Of a DNA stretch of 64,000 nt, positions 10,712 to 22,500 are shown one piece after another. A model generated the notes under the pieces. It had not been told where the DNA came from, did no database searches, and worked only from the letters and a program-made list of their open reading frames with translations. The stretch spans positions 63,144,001 to 63,208,000 of the forward strand of contig CM077597.1 of the NCBI GenBank assembly GCA_039654915.1, written 5' to 3'. The stretch's first letter is position 1, and every line of letters begins with the position of its first letter. A program made the position numbers and the translations under genes. This DNA comes from Aquilaria yunnanensis. Its lineage: Eukaryota > Streptophyta > Magnoliopsida > Malvales > Thymelaeaceae.

Positions 10712-11408
10712 GTTGAACTGCAGGGAGGACTTTCGGTGTGAAGATATCTGAAACACTTAGAAGAACAAGGGTTAGGAGCTGCCTAGAGTATGTTTCCGGG
10801 GAGGAGCCTCTGACACCCAAATTAGTATTTGTGAGAATGGTAGATGAAGAATAGAGAACAGGGAATAAAGAAAGTCTCTTGTCCTTACCAAGGTCCCTCC
10901 TAAGTATTTATAGGAGGGTGGAGGGAGAAAGCCATTTGACACAGCTTGTCCAGATCATGACATGTGTTCGGTCAGATCTGATCCGCACCTTTGGAGGTAG
11001 GCACCTCCAGCTAGTCATAGGTCGTTCTAGTCAGAGGGTAAAGGCATGTGTGAGGTCCCTTTGTCAAAAGATCCTTAACCATTTTTTTCATATCTGCGTG
11101 AGACGCCTTCGGGGTGTGAGACCCCTTTGGGCAGAGATTTTGCCCCGAGGGATATCGGGGAAGGCCCTTCGGTGAAGTGGATGACCTTCGGGAGACTTTT
11201 TCTTCTGCCGAGGATGGTGGATCTAATTTTTTAAGGTCAGTAGGTTAGTAAATCCGAGGGTGGTGAAAGACACCCATTCCCAGAGTTAGTCATATTCCTA
11301 ACCGAGGGTGGTGTTGAGGGTGTCCGAGGTCGGGGCTAAGCTCCCACCGATGGTGGTTTGAAGATAGCTGATCAGGAGATTTTGGAGGCCATAGCCCTTT
11401 GGCTATCA
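10680..11408 (-). repeat. LTR shared by elements E (as 5' LTR) and M (as 3' LTR), 729 bp
   Basis: Minus-strand start TGATAGCCAAAGGGCTAT (11408), end ...GGGCATCA (10680). To the left are a primer site and gag of E. To the right are a TATA box and the start of an antisense-type gene, exactly what follows a 3' LTR in D and H. One LTR therefore borders two interiors. A TATA-like TATAAATAC (minus, about 10903-10911) and GACATGTG upstream mark the promoter. Confidence 0.8.
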
Positions 11409-11968
11409 TGTCCCTTCATAGCATGAATCATGATCTCAATCTGGGTTTCAAGGCACACATGACATTCTGGGATTGGCCTGTCTATAATGTGTGCCTATCG
11501 TGAGTAGAAGGACATTTTCATCTTTTGACAATTTCTATTCAATGTGACGCTTAGCTTGCACTTCTTTGAGGCTATATATACCCTCTTCATCTAGTGGAAG
11601 ACTCACTTCCTCATTTTTTACCTTTCGTTTACTTTTTTCTGTGCTTGAGTTTATCTAGTTTTCTGGTAGATTTCTGGTGAACTTTCCTTGTCCTATTTGT
11701 GGGTCTCTCTCTTCATCCTTCTCTACTTTCTCTCTCTTTATTTCTTTCTCTTTACGCCAAAGTACTACAATGGCCGAAGTAGTTGTCACATCTAGTGGTG
11801 CTTAGAAGTCTTTGGATGCTCACCCAAGTTGAGCCACATCAGAGAAAGTAGAGAAAGGGTGAGCAAAATATTTTTTACGAACCGAGGTCTCTATTTTGGT
11901 GCCGAAGAAGGTGGAGATGAGCTATTAGCCCAGTAAGGGTGAGGTTACTATGTTCAAGGTGCAATTGA
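11409..11968 (-). mobile_element. Element M remnant: 3' interior next to shared LTR
   Basis: Non-coding sequence, then TATATATA at 11573-11580 and a CT-rich leader, then the start of an antisense gene at 11770. The layout and spacing copy D (16083-16742) and H (26060-26755). It is cut at 11968 by the long LTR K. The element itself runs on the minus strand. Confidence 0.65.
11770..11968 (+). pseudogene. Antisense-gene exon 1 remnant of element M
   Basis: Begins ATGGCCGAAGTAGTTGTC. Translated with its stops it aligns with exon 1 of the other antisense genes: SEKVEK, then FLRTEVSILVPKKVEMSY, then GEVTMFKVQL, matching EKLERW...FLPSYAVTRLP...DEVTVFRAQL. At least four in-frame stops, all TAG or TGA, lie within 66 codons. 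The remainder was cut off by K. Confidence 0.65.
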
Positions 11969-13209
11969 TGTCATAACCCTCATTTTGTGATGGACCTAAG
12001 TTAACTCGGACTAAAAGATTAAGCCAGAACACAAAGAAAAACAATGTACTTGGTGGGCTTTGGAGACACATGAAGTACTATCAAGGGTAGGTTTACTCGA
12101 GACCATGCTTGTGCATGTTTAAAGGTTTAAGAGATTAATGGAGGAAAACAGAGTTCAAGGGCTTAATTGCATGTGTATTAGGGTGTCCAAAATGAGGGGA
12201 TCTTTTATTGGAGGACTTCATGGCACCATGCATGAAAAAGACCTTGCTGAGACAGGCATTATGCCCAATTTCATGGCATGTAGCACCCAACTGGATTTGC
12301 ACGCTTCCACTTTGTCAAACCATTTTTTTCTTGGGTCAAAGCTCATCGTTTAAGATTAGTTAGTGTACTTGGCTTTGGAGGCTAGGGTTTTTCCAGATTG
12401 GTGATGGATTAGAATTGAAATTGAAGATTCAAGCTTGTTCAAGTGTGATTTGGCCTTAGGCGACCTTGCAGTTGCATTGCTAAACTTGGATTCTTGCATT
12501 TGGAAGCTTGGCTGAGAGCTAAGTGCAAGGGTTGGTAAGGGTTTCACTATACTCTTCCAGATTTGGTTGAATTCCATGTTCGAGTTGAGTGTTAAGCTTC
12601 TAAGGGATGGTCATTGAGCTAGATGAACTTAGATTGCTGTAAGGGCTACATTTTACCTTCAGGTATATGTGATTAATATGCTAGCTAGCTACGTTAATGG
12701 CAAGTGCTTGAGTTCACATATGGGTCGACCAACTCATGTGTGAACTTGGATCTCTACGGGATGGGTTTAACTAATGGAAATAAGCAATGAATCAAATTAT
12801 GGGTGTACTTGCTATTGCTTATGTTGGCCGAGACCAATGGCTAAATGAAGTGTGTGTGAGTTGTGTGCTTTGGTGCTTTGTTTGTGTTGTATGGATTGCG
12901 TTTTTCTTGTTTTCATGTCTTAATGTAGGTTTAAGCAATGGAATGAGAGGCTAAGCTTACGGGCTGAACTAAATAAGCTTATAAAGCTGTGTTAATCTTT
13001 ACTGAGTTATTTATATAACTCATGCCCTGTATTTACATGTTTTAGGAAAAGATAACAAACCTTGAGTTGCTTGAGTGCCAAGAATTGTGTATTCAGGTGC
13101 CTAGAAGGTATGGATACTAGCTTGGTAAATTAGCTCAATAAGTGTAAGTGCAAGTCTGTAGGAATGTGCAAGCTCATATGTCTATGTTGCTTATAGGCTT
13201 TGTGAGTAG
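11969..13209 (+). repeat. Truncated long LTR (K), related to the J family
   Basis: Starts TGTCATAACCCTC. It shares ordered, diverged blocks with the LTR of J (36861-39440): a TGTGTG...TTTGTGTT stretch, ACTGAGTT...ACTCATGCCCTG, and AATAAGTGTAAGTGCA. It stops at 13209, where Tat LTR I begins, about 760 bp short of the J LTR end. It contains no coding sequence. Short open frames in it (for example 12138-12353) have no recognisable domain. Confidence 0.6.
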
Positions 13210-13634
13210 TGATGCTTGGTGACATCTTTATTGTATGATTTGCTGGGCCTGGGAAAAAGACTTCCAGTGAGAATGTATTTGCAAGACTTTGAAGAATGTG
13301 GGTTTGGAGCTCCCTGGAGTATGTTTCTGGGGGAGGAGCCTCTGACGCCCAAGTCAGTGTACGGGAGAGAAGTTGTTAGGAGCAAAGAGTAAGAAAGAGA
13401 GGGTCCCGTCGTCCTTACTTGGGAGCCTCCCAACTATTTATAGGAGAATGGGGGAAGAAGGCCGTTTAGAACAGCCTGTTCAGATCAGGACACGTGTTCG
13501 GTCAGATCTGGTCTGTACCTTTAGAGACAGGTATCTCCAGTTGGCTGTAGGCAGTTCCAGCCAAAGGGTAAAGGCGTGTTCGAGGCCTCTTTGTCAGTGA
13601 TCCCTCAACTATATTTGTTGTTTCTATGTAAGAC
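13210..13634 (-). repeat. Tat LTR I, first piece
   Basis: Contains GGAGGAGCCTCTGACGCCCAAGTCAG and the minus-strand TATA region CCTATAAATAGTT (about 13431-13443), with GGACACGTGTTCGG nearby, as in the other Tat LTRs. It ends at AAGAC, the target duplication of the inserted 1.4-kb unit. Confidence 0.8.
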
Positions 13635-15033
13635 TGTTAGTGTTGTGCCCCAAAAGCCAATCATGAGATGATTGTATTTTTTGCACATTGAGTCATGATA
13701 TTTTATTAAGGCATTAATCCAGCAATTATGTTTATTGTTTTGTTTCTGCGTAACTTAACAAACATAATTGTAACCCTAGAATAATGATATTCTTAAACAT
13801 CCCTGGTCTAGTATTATTGTGGAGCGGGTTGCAATAATACATAACGACAAGCATATGTGGAGACTAATATGAGATATGTAGTCTACATATGGGTACAAGT
13901 TGGAGAACTTGTGTACTGGACCGACCCACCATGAGAACACTACATGGATCATTATATGAGTGTCATAAGTGATTCTCATAGTGATCATGGTATATGTAGT
14001 CCTTCGACCTAAGATCATCAAGGTTCCCTACATGTGAGTCACATACTTTGATACTTTCCTTTGTTGCTCGTAACTGAGTGAACTTGAAGGAGGTCATTGG
14101 GTATGTCACATATCATGTGGAGGGATTTGAATGATCAAGATGGGATTTGTCCCTCCTATGTAACGGGAGTGATATCTTCGGGCCTCTTGATAGAGTAAAA
14201 CTTAGAAAAATGCATGGCCATGCTCGGATGAGTTGATATACGATATCATTGTCATCAGTTTAAGTTGGTCTACTTGGTAATCAAGAAACCAAAGATTGGG
14301 CTATACGAGAGTGACACATTCCATGTCTCGTGCTTAGTCTTGATATCTTGGACAAAGGGACAATGGCATATATCGGTGATGATCATAAAGGTTTAGTCGA
14401 ATCACCGACAATCTTGTCACTTGGGTAGCAATGATGTGTTGCTAGAAACTGCTCATTGCTTATGATCATTGCCAACGTTGTAAGAGCCTATTGGGTCGCA
14501 CACATAGAGCAATTTGGATCATTAGAGTGCATGGGCTAATAATTTGGGTTTTGGTTTCACAATAATTTCGTATTAATAATGGGCCCAATAGTTGAGACAT
14601 TATTAAGCCCGAAATTAAAGCCTAATTGGATTAGGGCTTTGAAATCTATTAGGCCTGGAAGTTGAGTCTCACTATGAATACAACTTCTAGTGAGAAATTC
14701 ACAGGTTTCCTTGCCCTAGCCTCCCAAAAGGACAGCCGCACTCTTCTCTTGCAATTCCTTGGAGGATGCAAGCTAGCACTGCGAGCGCAAGAGAAACGCA
14801 TCTGCCGGGACGTGGTGGAAGCGTGGTGATACCGAGAGGCTCGTGTGGATACCATAGAGAGCCTGAACACGTCAACTGTTCAGGTTTTGCGATTTGACTC
14901 TACAGTTGAGTGAGAGATCTCAACCGAAAATTAGGTATGAAATTTTTTGAACACCCGGTTTACCCCGTTTCACTTGGATCCTGGAAGGTTTCGGTTAAAT
15001 TTTGCTGCACTGTTTGGCTCCCAAAACCCATCA
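13635..15033 (+). mobile_element. 1399-bp TG...CA unit with 5-bp target duplication; probable solo LTR
   Basis: Begins TGTTAGTGTTGTGCCCC and ends GGCTCCCAAAACCCATCA. It is flanked by AAGAC on both sides (13630-13634 and 15034-15038) and interrupts Tat LTR I. It has no coding capacity, no inverted terminal repeats longer than the TG/CA ends, and no internal primer site or purine tract, so a solo LTR is the best reading. A copia-type origin is a guess from the ends and the 5-bp duplication. Orientation is uncertain. Confidence 0.65.
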
Positions 15034-15226
15034 AAGACCCCTTTGGAGGTGTGAGACTCCTTCGGGTAAGGATTTTCCCCGAGGACTACCAAGGAAGGCC
15101 CTTTGGAAAGGTGGACCATCTTCGGGAGACATTTTCCTTTGTCAAGGATGGTGATCCAATGTTCCTGAGGTTGGTAGTGTCTGCCTTCGAGGGTGGCAAG
15201 GAGGCTATTTCTAGGATTTAGCTATG
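15034..15226 (-). repeat. Tat LTR I, second piece
   Basis: Resumes with the AAGAC duplicate and CCCTTTGGAGGTGTGAGACTCC, matching 11105-11130 of the E/M LTR. Ends in CTATG (15222-15226), the target duplication of element D. Confidence 0.8.
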
Positions 15227-16082
15227 TGATGCCTAGCAGCATCTTTTTCGGGTGACATTATGACTTCGGGAGGGACTTCCTGTGAGGGAGGACGCCCGGA
15301 GCAAAGGTTCCCCAGAGGAATGTGCCTGAAATGCTCAGAAGAAAAGAGGTCAGGAGGTCCCCGGAGTGTTTTTCCGGGGAGGAGCCTCCGACACCCAAGT
15401 TAGTGTCCTGAAGGAAGATAGAGGAGGAGCACTAAGGGGTTAAGTGGCCTTGCCTGTTTTTTATTTTCCTCAGGGAGAGAGCCCTTTGCCAGGGCTTGTT
15501 TCCTGGTGTTTATAGAAGTGCCTAGCCCGTTCAGATCACGACACGTGTTCGGTCGGATGCTCTCTGTACTTTCGGGCGCAGGGGACAAGTAGCCGTTTGT
15601 AGGCTCCTTGAATCTTGGTCCGAGATAGGTTGTGACAAGACTATGACGGCATCGGCATATCAGACCGCCGTTTGAGGCGGCATGTAGCACCTGGGGGCGA
15701 TATGTCAGAGGCTCCTTAAATGCTCATGCCGTAATCTTGAGGTCCTTTGGGCGAGGTCGTCCTTTGGTACGGGTGCCCTTCTTCGGGAATCACGCCCGTA
15801 GTTCAGGGAGTTCTCTGGCTCAGGGGTTCCGCCTTCGGGGAGAGTCTCTCCTTCTTGCAATAGCTGGTTCTTTATTCCCGAAGGCGATCCGTTTGGTCCC
15901 CTAAGGGTGTCGGCAACATCTTTGAAATTCCTGATGCACTAGCCGAAGTCCTGAGTTAGAGGCGTTTGACTTTGCTCCTTCCGAGGTCAGTGTTAGCACC
16001 TCCTTCGGGTGATGCCAGGTTTCCCGGCCACGCTACTGGCAGGAAGTATGTAGTGAGAGAGGCGATAGCCCTTTGGCTATCA
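15227..16082 (-). repeat. 3' LTR of element D (856 bp)
   Basis: On the plus strand it runs from TGATGCCTAGCAGCATC to GATAGCCCTTTGGCTATCA. The outer end forms a perfect 7-bp hairpin, GATAGCC/GGCTATC. The inner (U5) end holds GATGC...GCATC. It contains GACACGTGTTCGG near the minus-strand TATA region (around 15505-15545). Confidence 0.92.
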
Positions 16083-16741
16083 CAAGCCCCCCCTCCAGAA
16101 AGCCGAAGTGGAAACTTCGGCTCGTCAGCTTTCGGAGAGCATCCTTCGGGGCCTTGGGTGTAATACCTGTGCCGAAGATGGACCTTTTGTCCGAAGACGT
16201 AGGCTATTCACCCATAGCCTATCTTTTGGTGTCTTCGAGGTAACCTACTCCTCTCCTTTTGTAGGTCTGTGTAACGTCGCGTCTTGTAAACAGGCGTGTC
16301 AGTCTGGAGTGGTGCGCCCAAAGTTTAGGGGTGTCAGAAGTCGTGTTCTTCTTTTGGCGCGATGGCTGACACGTGGTAGCTTGTTATTGGTGGGGACTGC
16401 ATCGGATACAGCAGATGCGCCTTTTTATGCGCAAAGAGTAGTTATGGTGACTTTTCACCTTCGCGGAGTACTTATGACGCCGGTTTGCCTACCCTCCCTC
16501 GGCCTATATATACGCCATTCTGTCATAATTTCCTTTTGCTTCTACTTTTGCTTCTCTCCTGCCTTTTAACTGTTTTTGCGTTCTCTTCTACTTTTTGCGG
16601 CGGCGCTGTTAACGGAGTTTTTTCCGGCCACCTTTCGCGACAGCGACTTCAAACCCAGATTTCGGCAAAACATTTGGTGGGTTTTGATTTCCAGAGTCCT
16701 TTGATTTTAAAGCTTTCCCGAAGTCGGTTTTTTCTCCAAAA
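16083..16741 (+). promoter_or_regulatory. Purine tract complement and antisense-gene promoter (element D)
   Basis: The complement of the polypurine tract (CCCCCCCTCC) lies at about 16086-16095. The antisense-gene promoter follows: GACACGTGG at about 16367-16375, TATATATA at 16505-16512, then a pyrimidine-rich leader up to the ATG at 16742. No coding sequence seen. Confidence 0.6.
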
Positions 16742-19160
16742 ATGTCTTCGCCAACTCCTCTTATGACTATTTCCCCCATCCCAGAGAGCTGGCTTCCTCT
16801 TTTCAATCATACTTGTTGTACGACTTCAGAAAAATTGGAAAAATGGACCAAAAAGTTCTTTCTTCCTTCTTATGCCACCACCAGACTTCCTGGCCCTCAG
16901 GTGGTCAGTTTTATGAATCGCCGAAATGAGGTTAGCATTTTTCGTGCCCAACTGAAGGCCGGATATCTGTTTCCTCCCTCGAGGGTGATTTGTGACTTTT
17001 GCCAATTTCATGGCATTGCCGTGAATCAACTTCCCCCGAACTCGTACTGCTATTTTAATGCCTTCCTTTGCATGTGCGGCGTTTTCAAAATAGAACCCCA
17101 TTTCATTCTTTTTATGCATTACTATAAGCTCTACACAGTCCCGAAGGGTGGCTTTTACTTCATCCTGCCTCGAGAATTAGGGAGCAAAAAGTATATGTTC
17201 ACCTTCGTGACCAAGGACAGCTGGCGAGGGTGGCAAGAAAAATTCTTTTTTCTGAAGATGGAGGAGGCCTGGTCGTACGTTCTGACCTTGTGGGCTTCGG
17301 GAAGGCTGGAGACGGATGTTGTAGACTCGAAGAGGCTGTTGACTCTTGAGTTGGCACCTAGATTCATGGACTTCGATAGATGGATCCGAGCAGTCTTCGA
17401 CTAGGATTCCGAGGTCCCTTCACGCTCCCTTTACCCCTTCCCCATCATGTGGAAGCTGATGACCGAGGAGGTCCTTTGGGAGTTAGGGGTAGTGAAGGAG
17501 TACGAGACGGACGTCGAGATGCCGGCTCCTGCTATCGCAGGGAAAGACTCCTGGCTGGTCAAACTCCTTCGGGAGGAGGTTACTTACGAGACCTTTTGTA
17601 AGCGTAAGTTATCTCAAAATTTTTTTTGTTATAGACACATCTTAGACTCACACTGATGTTTTCCTTCTATTTCAGAGATGGGCGACGACTCCGCTGCTTA
17701 CTACAAGGCGCTCTTCCTCGGTCAAGCCGAGAAGGGGGAGCAAACAAAGAAGGTCATCTCCTGAAGGTGGATAGCGTCTGGGGCCGAGCCATCTTCGGCC
17801 AAACGGGCGAAGAAAGACGCGCCTCCTCCTCAGCCAGAAATTCCCGAGGAGGTGCGCGAAGAGCCTGACATCGGTGTTGCCCAGCCGGCCGAGGTCGCTG
17901 CTAATGCCCTTTCTCGGAGTCCCACTTCCTCGGCGGCTCTTCTGGACGCCTTGGTGGAAGTCCCTTCTGCCGAAGAGTGCCAGAAGGAAAAAGGCAAGGA
18001 GATTTCTGCCGAGGGGTCCGGGACGCTGATGACGATGTCACCGAGGTGCCGCCAGGTTTGTTTTTTAGAGAAGCTGTGGTGCCTTTATCTTTTGAACTTT
18101 GAGGATTTATTTGTCTTGACAAGCTTCTTATTTTGCTGTGCAGAAGAGGTACCATCTTAGGGCTGGATGGTTGAGCACGCCCGGAAAAGGGTCCTTCGGG
18201 ATTCCCATATCCCGAAGGGGAAAATCCCGAGGGAGCCCTTCTGGTCGTTTACGGAGGACATGAACTTGTACTCCGGTGACGGCCAGCAAATGGCCAACCA
18301 AATTTCAAAGGGGATCCTCACCGAGGCCTCCTTCAAGGCCATTTCCGAGGCGTGCCCGGACGATGAGTCCCTTGCTGCCAAAGTTTCTGAGCACGCTGCC
18401 CAGGTATACTTCTCGCCTTTGTTTTCTCTTTTTTTGATTTCTTCTAAGTACTTGGCTTATTATTTTTTGCGTTACTGACTTTGCTCTTACTTCTTTGCAG
18501 CTGCTGGGGTTCACTGGCTTCCTCAGGGTTTGGGCAGCGAGGCAAGCGACGTTCCGAGTCTCGGCCTTAGACTGCATAGGAAAGTCTAATGCCATGTGTT
18601 CCGACTTGGCTGCGAAGAAGGAGGTTGCTGCCGTTCGGGAGGAGTTCTTGAAGGAAAAAGAGGAACTTTTGAAGGACTCATCCCAGAAGATTTCTGACCT
18701 TGGCTCCAAGGTGGCGGAGCTGACCTCAGCAAATGAAGCTTTTCAAAAGGAGAAGTCAGAGTCTGAGGCTTTCCTGGCGAAGGTGCTTGCTGAGAAGGTC
18801 GAGCTCCAGGCCAAGGTCGAGTCTTTGAAGAAGGAGCCGAAGAAGAAGAAGATGAAGGCACTGAAGAAGGAGGTTGCTGATCTGGAGAGGGAACGCGATG
18901 AGTTAGCAGTCGAGAAGGAGAAAGCCGACCAAATGACAAAGGTCGGTTTCCAAGACGGCTTCTGCCTTGCTCGGCATCAAGTTCGGCAGAGGTTCCCAGA
19001 TCTGGACCTCTCCTTTTTGGTGGCGCTAAACATCCCTGAGGGGCCTCGGTAGTCTTGGTCCAAAATCGAGCACCTTAAACTGCCCTTCCCTCTTCCGGCG
19101 CCGAAGGCGATGGACAAGGACGCAGAAGCTGGTGGCTCCCGAGATGCAGAGATTCCTTAG
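16742..19160 (+). pseudogene. Antisense gene of element D, four exons, broken
   Basis: Exons by homology and GT-AG joins: 16742-17603, 17676-18055, 18144-18403 and 18501-19160. Exon 1 starts MSSPTPLMTISPIPESW and keeps the cluster CDFCQFH...CYFNAFLCMCG. Stops in the spliced frame are TAG at 17402, TGA at 17761, TAG at 18158 and TAG at 19050. Three or four of them look like Trp or Arg codons changed by a single C-to-T or G-to-A step. Exon 4 retains the long Glu/Lys coiled coil. Intron positions are the same as in A, C and H. Confidence 0.85.
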
Positions 19161-19562
19161 TTTGTATTAGGGTCCTTTGCCTTCTTTTTCTTTTGTTTTG
19201 TACTTCTTCTTTTGGCGAACTTCCCGCTTTGTAAGCAGATCTATCTTAATAAAGACCCTTTCTTTAATGAATTTTTGGCTAAGTCTGTTGCGCAAAATCT
19301 TTTATTTCTCACTGTCCCGAACATGTTCGCTCAAGAGACTTCGGAAGATCATAGCTAGACTTATTTAGCCTTGGAATCACCCTCGGGAAATTCCCTTAAG
19401 TGAATCTCCAATCCTCAGAGAAGGTTGATAACCTTTGTAAATAAGCTTTCTTTCGGCGACGACTGTTCTGGTGAAAAGAAGCTTCTGTACTTAGAAAAAC
19501 TTTCGTAACAAACTTTTGTACTTAGAAATTTTTCTAACTTGTACCTTTTTCCCACCAAAATC
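19161..19562. other. Spacer between convergent genes of element D, one hairpin unit
   Basis: AT-rich spacer with a single recognisable repeat core at about 19314-19345 (GTCCCGAACATGTTCGCTCAAGAG in minus-element view) containing the perfect palindrome CGAACATGTTCG. Element A has eight such units, C seven and H three. Confidence 0.6.
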
Positions 19563-22500
19563 CTAAGCATAGAATTTTTTCAAGGCATCTGAATGCCATG
19601 TATTCTTTAATTCTACGCCTTTGGTATCGCCGAGTTTGTAAACTCCTTTTCGCACTTCGGCAAGTACCAGATAAGGACCTTCCCACTTTGTGCGAAGTAC
19701 TCCGTGGGATGGCCTTCGGGGCCCAAATTCAGCCTTTCGGAGAAGGAGGTCTCATTTCTTTATTCCCTTTGGCCTGGGACGCAAGTTTATAGCCATGGCC
19801 ACTCTTTGCTGAAAGGCTTTTCTTCTCAGCTCGGCTGTTTCTCTGTGTTCGCCGACGAGGTCCAGTCCAGCTTGGCTCTCAGGCCGAGGTCATTTCCCCT
19901 TTCATCAAACACTTGTACACACACTGATGGTTGTACTACCTCAATTGGGATGATGGCCTCTGTACCGAAAGCAAGTGAAAAAGGTGTTTCCCCTGTGGCT
20001 CTTCGGGGTGTTGTTCGGTAACTCCATAACACACTTGGGAGCTCTCCTGGCCATTTCCCTTTTGCTTTGGGGGTGGGCTACTAGGGCGAAGTGCATTTTT
20101 ATTCCGAGGTTGTTGATAAATTCTTGGAACTTTTTGTCCGTAAACTGTGATCCATTATCGGCTACTAATACCCTTGGTATGCCGAATCTGCACACAATGT
20201 TCTTCCATACGAAATTCTGCACATCTTTTGCCGAGATAGTCGCCAAGGGTTCTGCCTCAACCAATTTGGAGAAATAATCTACTGCGATCACGCAGAACTT
20301 CACGCCTCCAGGCGCTGTCGAGAGTGGCCCGATGAGGTCTATGCCCCAAACTGCGAAGGGCCAGGGATAGTCAACCGAAGTTACCAATTCCGAGGGTGTC
20401 CTTTGGATACTTGCGTGTCTTTGGCAGTTACCACATTTCTGGATGAACTGCCTAGCATCCTTTCTTAGGGTAGGCCAAAAGTATCCTTGGTGAATTATCA
20501 CTGTTGCCAGGGCGTCGGTTCCTATGTGCGAACCACAAGCGCCTTTGTGAACTTCTTCGAGGATCATTTCAGTATCCTCTTCGCCAACACACCTCTACAG
20601 TGGATATGCATATCCCTGCCGATAACTCTTCTCCAATCAGGAAGAAACGACCGGAGTGTCTTCGCACTTTTGCAGCTTCGTTGGGGTCTTCGGGGAGCGC
20701 ATTGGTTGTGAGATATCTTTTTATCGGGTCTTTCCAGCCTTTTCCCGAAGTTACTATACTCAGCACTACAATGCTCGGGCGCTTTAGTACCTCGATGCAT
20801 GTTTTTGACTTTGCCAAACAATCTGCCTTGGCATTATCTCACCGAGGCACATTTTCAATTCGTACGGTGTCGAACTCTCGAATGAGCTTTGCTACGAGTT
20901 CAAGGTATTTTGCCAAGGTCGGGTCCTTCGCCCTGTAATCCCCTGCTGTTTGTCGAACTACCAGATGGGAGTCACTGTGTGCTTTCAAGTTTCTTACACC
21001 CATTTTTCTGGCTAGGCGCAACCCTGCTATAAGAGCTTCATACTCAGCCACATTGTTGGTGACATTAAAGCTGAACTTGATGGCCTTCATTACTTTTAGA
21101 CCTTCCGGACCTCTGATAATTACCCCAGCTCCTTGGTGTTTGGACCTCGAGGTTCCGTCAACATACAAAGTCCATTCCGGCTCACCTTCACCGGGATCCG
21201 GATGGCTATCCTCGGTGATGGGTACTTCGGCAATGAAGTCTGCCAGGGCTTGAGCTTTTATGGCTTTCCTAGGTTCATAAGTAATGTCGTGTTCGCCAAG
21301 CTCTATACACCATTTGGAAAGCCTTCCTGAATGATCAACTTTCCTCATAACGTCCCGTAGAGGTAGACTACTTCGGACAATGATAGGGTGAGCCTGAAAA
21401 TATGGCCGTAGCCTTCTTCCTGCCAGTACCAGGGCATATATAGCTTTTTCTAGCAATGGATACCTGACTTCGGTGCTGTGCAGGGACTTGCTTACATAAT
21501 AAACCGGCCATTGCTTCGTCCCTTCCTCTTTCACAACGACCGAGCTTACTGCTTTTTCTGTGACGGCGAGGTATAACACGAGGGGCTTTCCCTCGCGAGG
21601 TTGTCGCAGAGTGGGCAAACGGGCTAAGTAAATTTTGAGTTCTTCCCAGGCCTTTTGGCAATCCTCATTGCAAGGATGATCATCACTTCCGAGGTTGCCC
21701 TCCTTTTTTGCTGCTTTAATGAGGATTTTGAAGAATGCTCGACACCGGTCTCCATATTTGGAGATGAACATGCTAAGAGAGGTTATCCTTCCGATGAGTC
21801 TCTGCACATCTTTTATTGTGACGGGAGTTCGGAATTCGAGCAGAGCCTTAATTTTTTCTGGGTTAGCATCAATGCCTCTTTCTGACACCATGTACCCAAG
21901 AAACTTTCCCGAGGTTACGCCGAAGATGCAGTTTTCAGGATTAAGGTGGATCCCGAAGGTTCTGAGCTGGTGGAAAGTTTCCTTTAGATCTGCGACGTGG
22001 TCATTAGGCAGCTTGCTCTTGACTATCATGTCATCGACATAGACTTCCATGTTCTTCCCTATTTGGTCATAGAAGACCTTGCTTATCAACCTCTGGTCGA
22101 TAGCTCCTACATTTTTTAGCCCGAAGGGCATCCTAGTGTAACAATATGTTCCGCCCTCAGTGATGAAGGCGGTCTTCTCCTCGTCTTCGGGGTCCATCCT
22201 TATTTGATGATACCCATTGAAGGCGTCTAGGAAACTTAGGTGGCAGTTTAGTCTACCAACTGGTCTATTGGTGGGAGAGGGTATGAATCTTTTGGCCAAG
22301 CATCGTTCAAGTTTCTGAAGTCGATGCACATTCGGAGCTTACTGCTCCCTTATTTTGTGGCAATAACCACATTTCTTAACCATTCGGGGTACTTGACCTC
22401 CCTAATTACATCTGCATCCAATAAGCGCTGGACTTCGGCTTTGACGAAGTTATTTTTATGGACTGAGATGCCCCGTTTCTTTTGCCAGACAGGTCTTGCT

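Larger units (their letters stand above)
5952..11408 (-). mobile_element. Decayed Tat element E (minus strand), 5' LTR to mid-integrase
   Basis: On the minus strand, from the right: LTR (11408-10680), primer site, gag, protease, RT, RNase H and the start of integrase, where it is cut by L at about 5951. Proteins are clearly homologous to C but far more diverged than H or D, and broken by many stops and shifts. This is the oldest Tat copy here with a recognisable gag-pol. Confidence 0.85.

Noticed and set aside
12138..12353. Small open frame of 71 codons in LTR K
   Set aside because: It lies within a non-coding long LTR, has no recognisable domain and no conserved counterpart in J.
13776..14021. 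Coding region inside the 1.4-kb unit
   Set aside because: Low-complexity translation rich in Ile, Met and Thr, with no homology recognised. The unit is best explained as a solo LTR.
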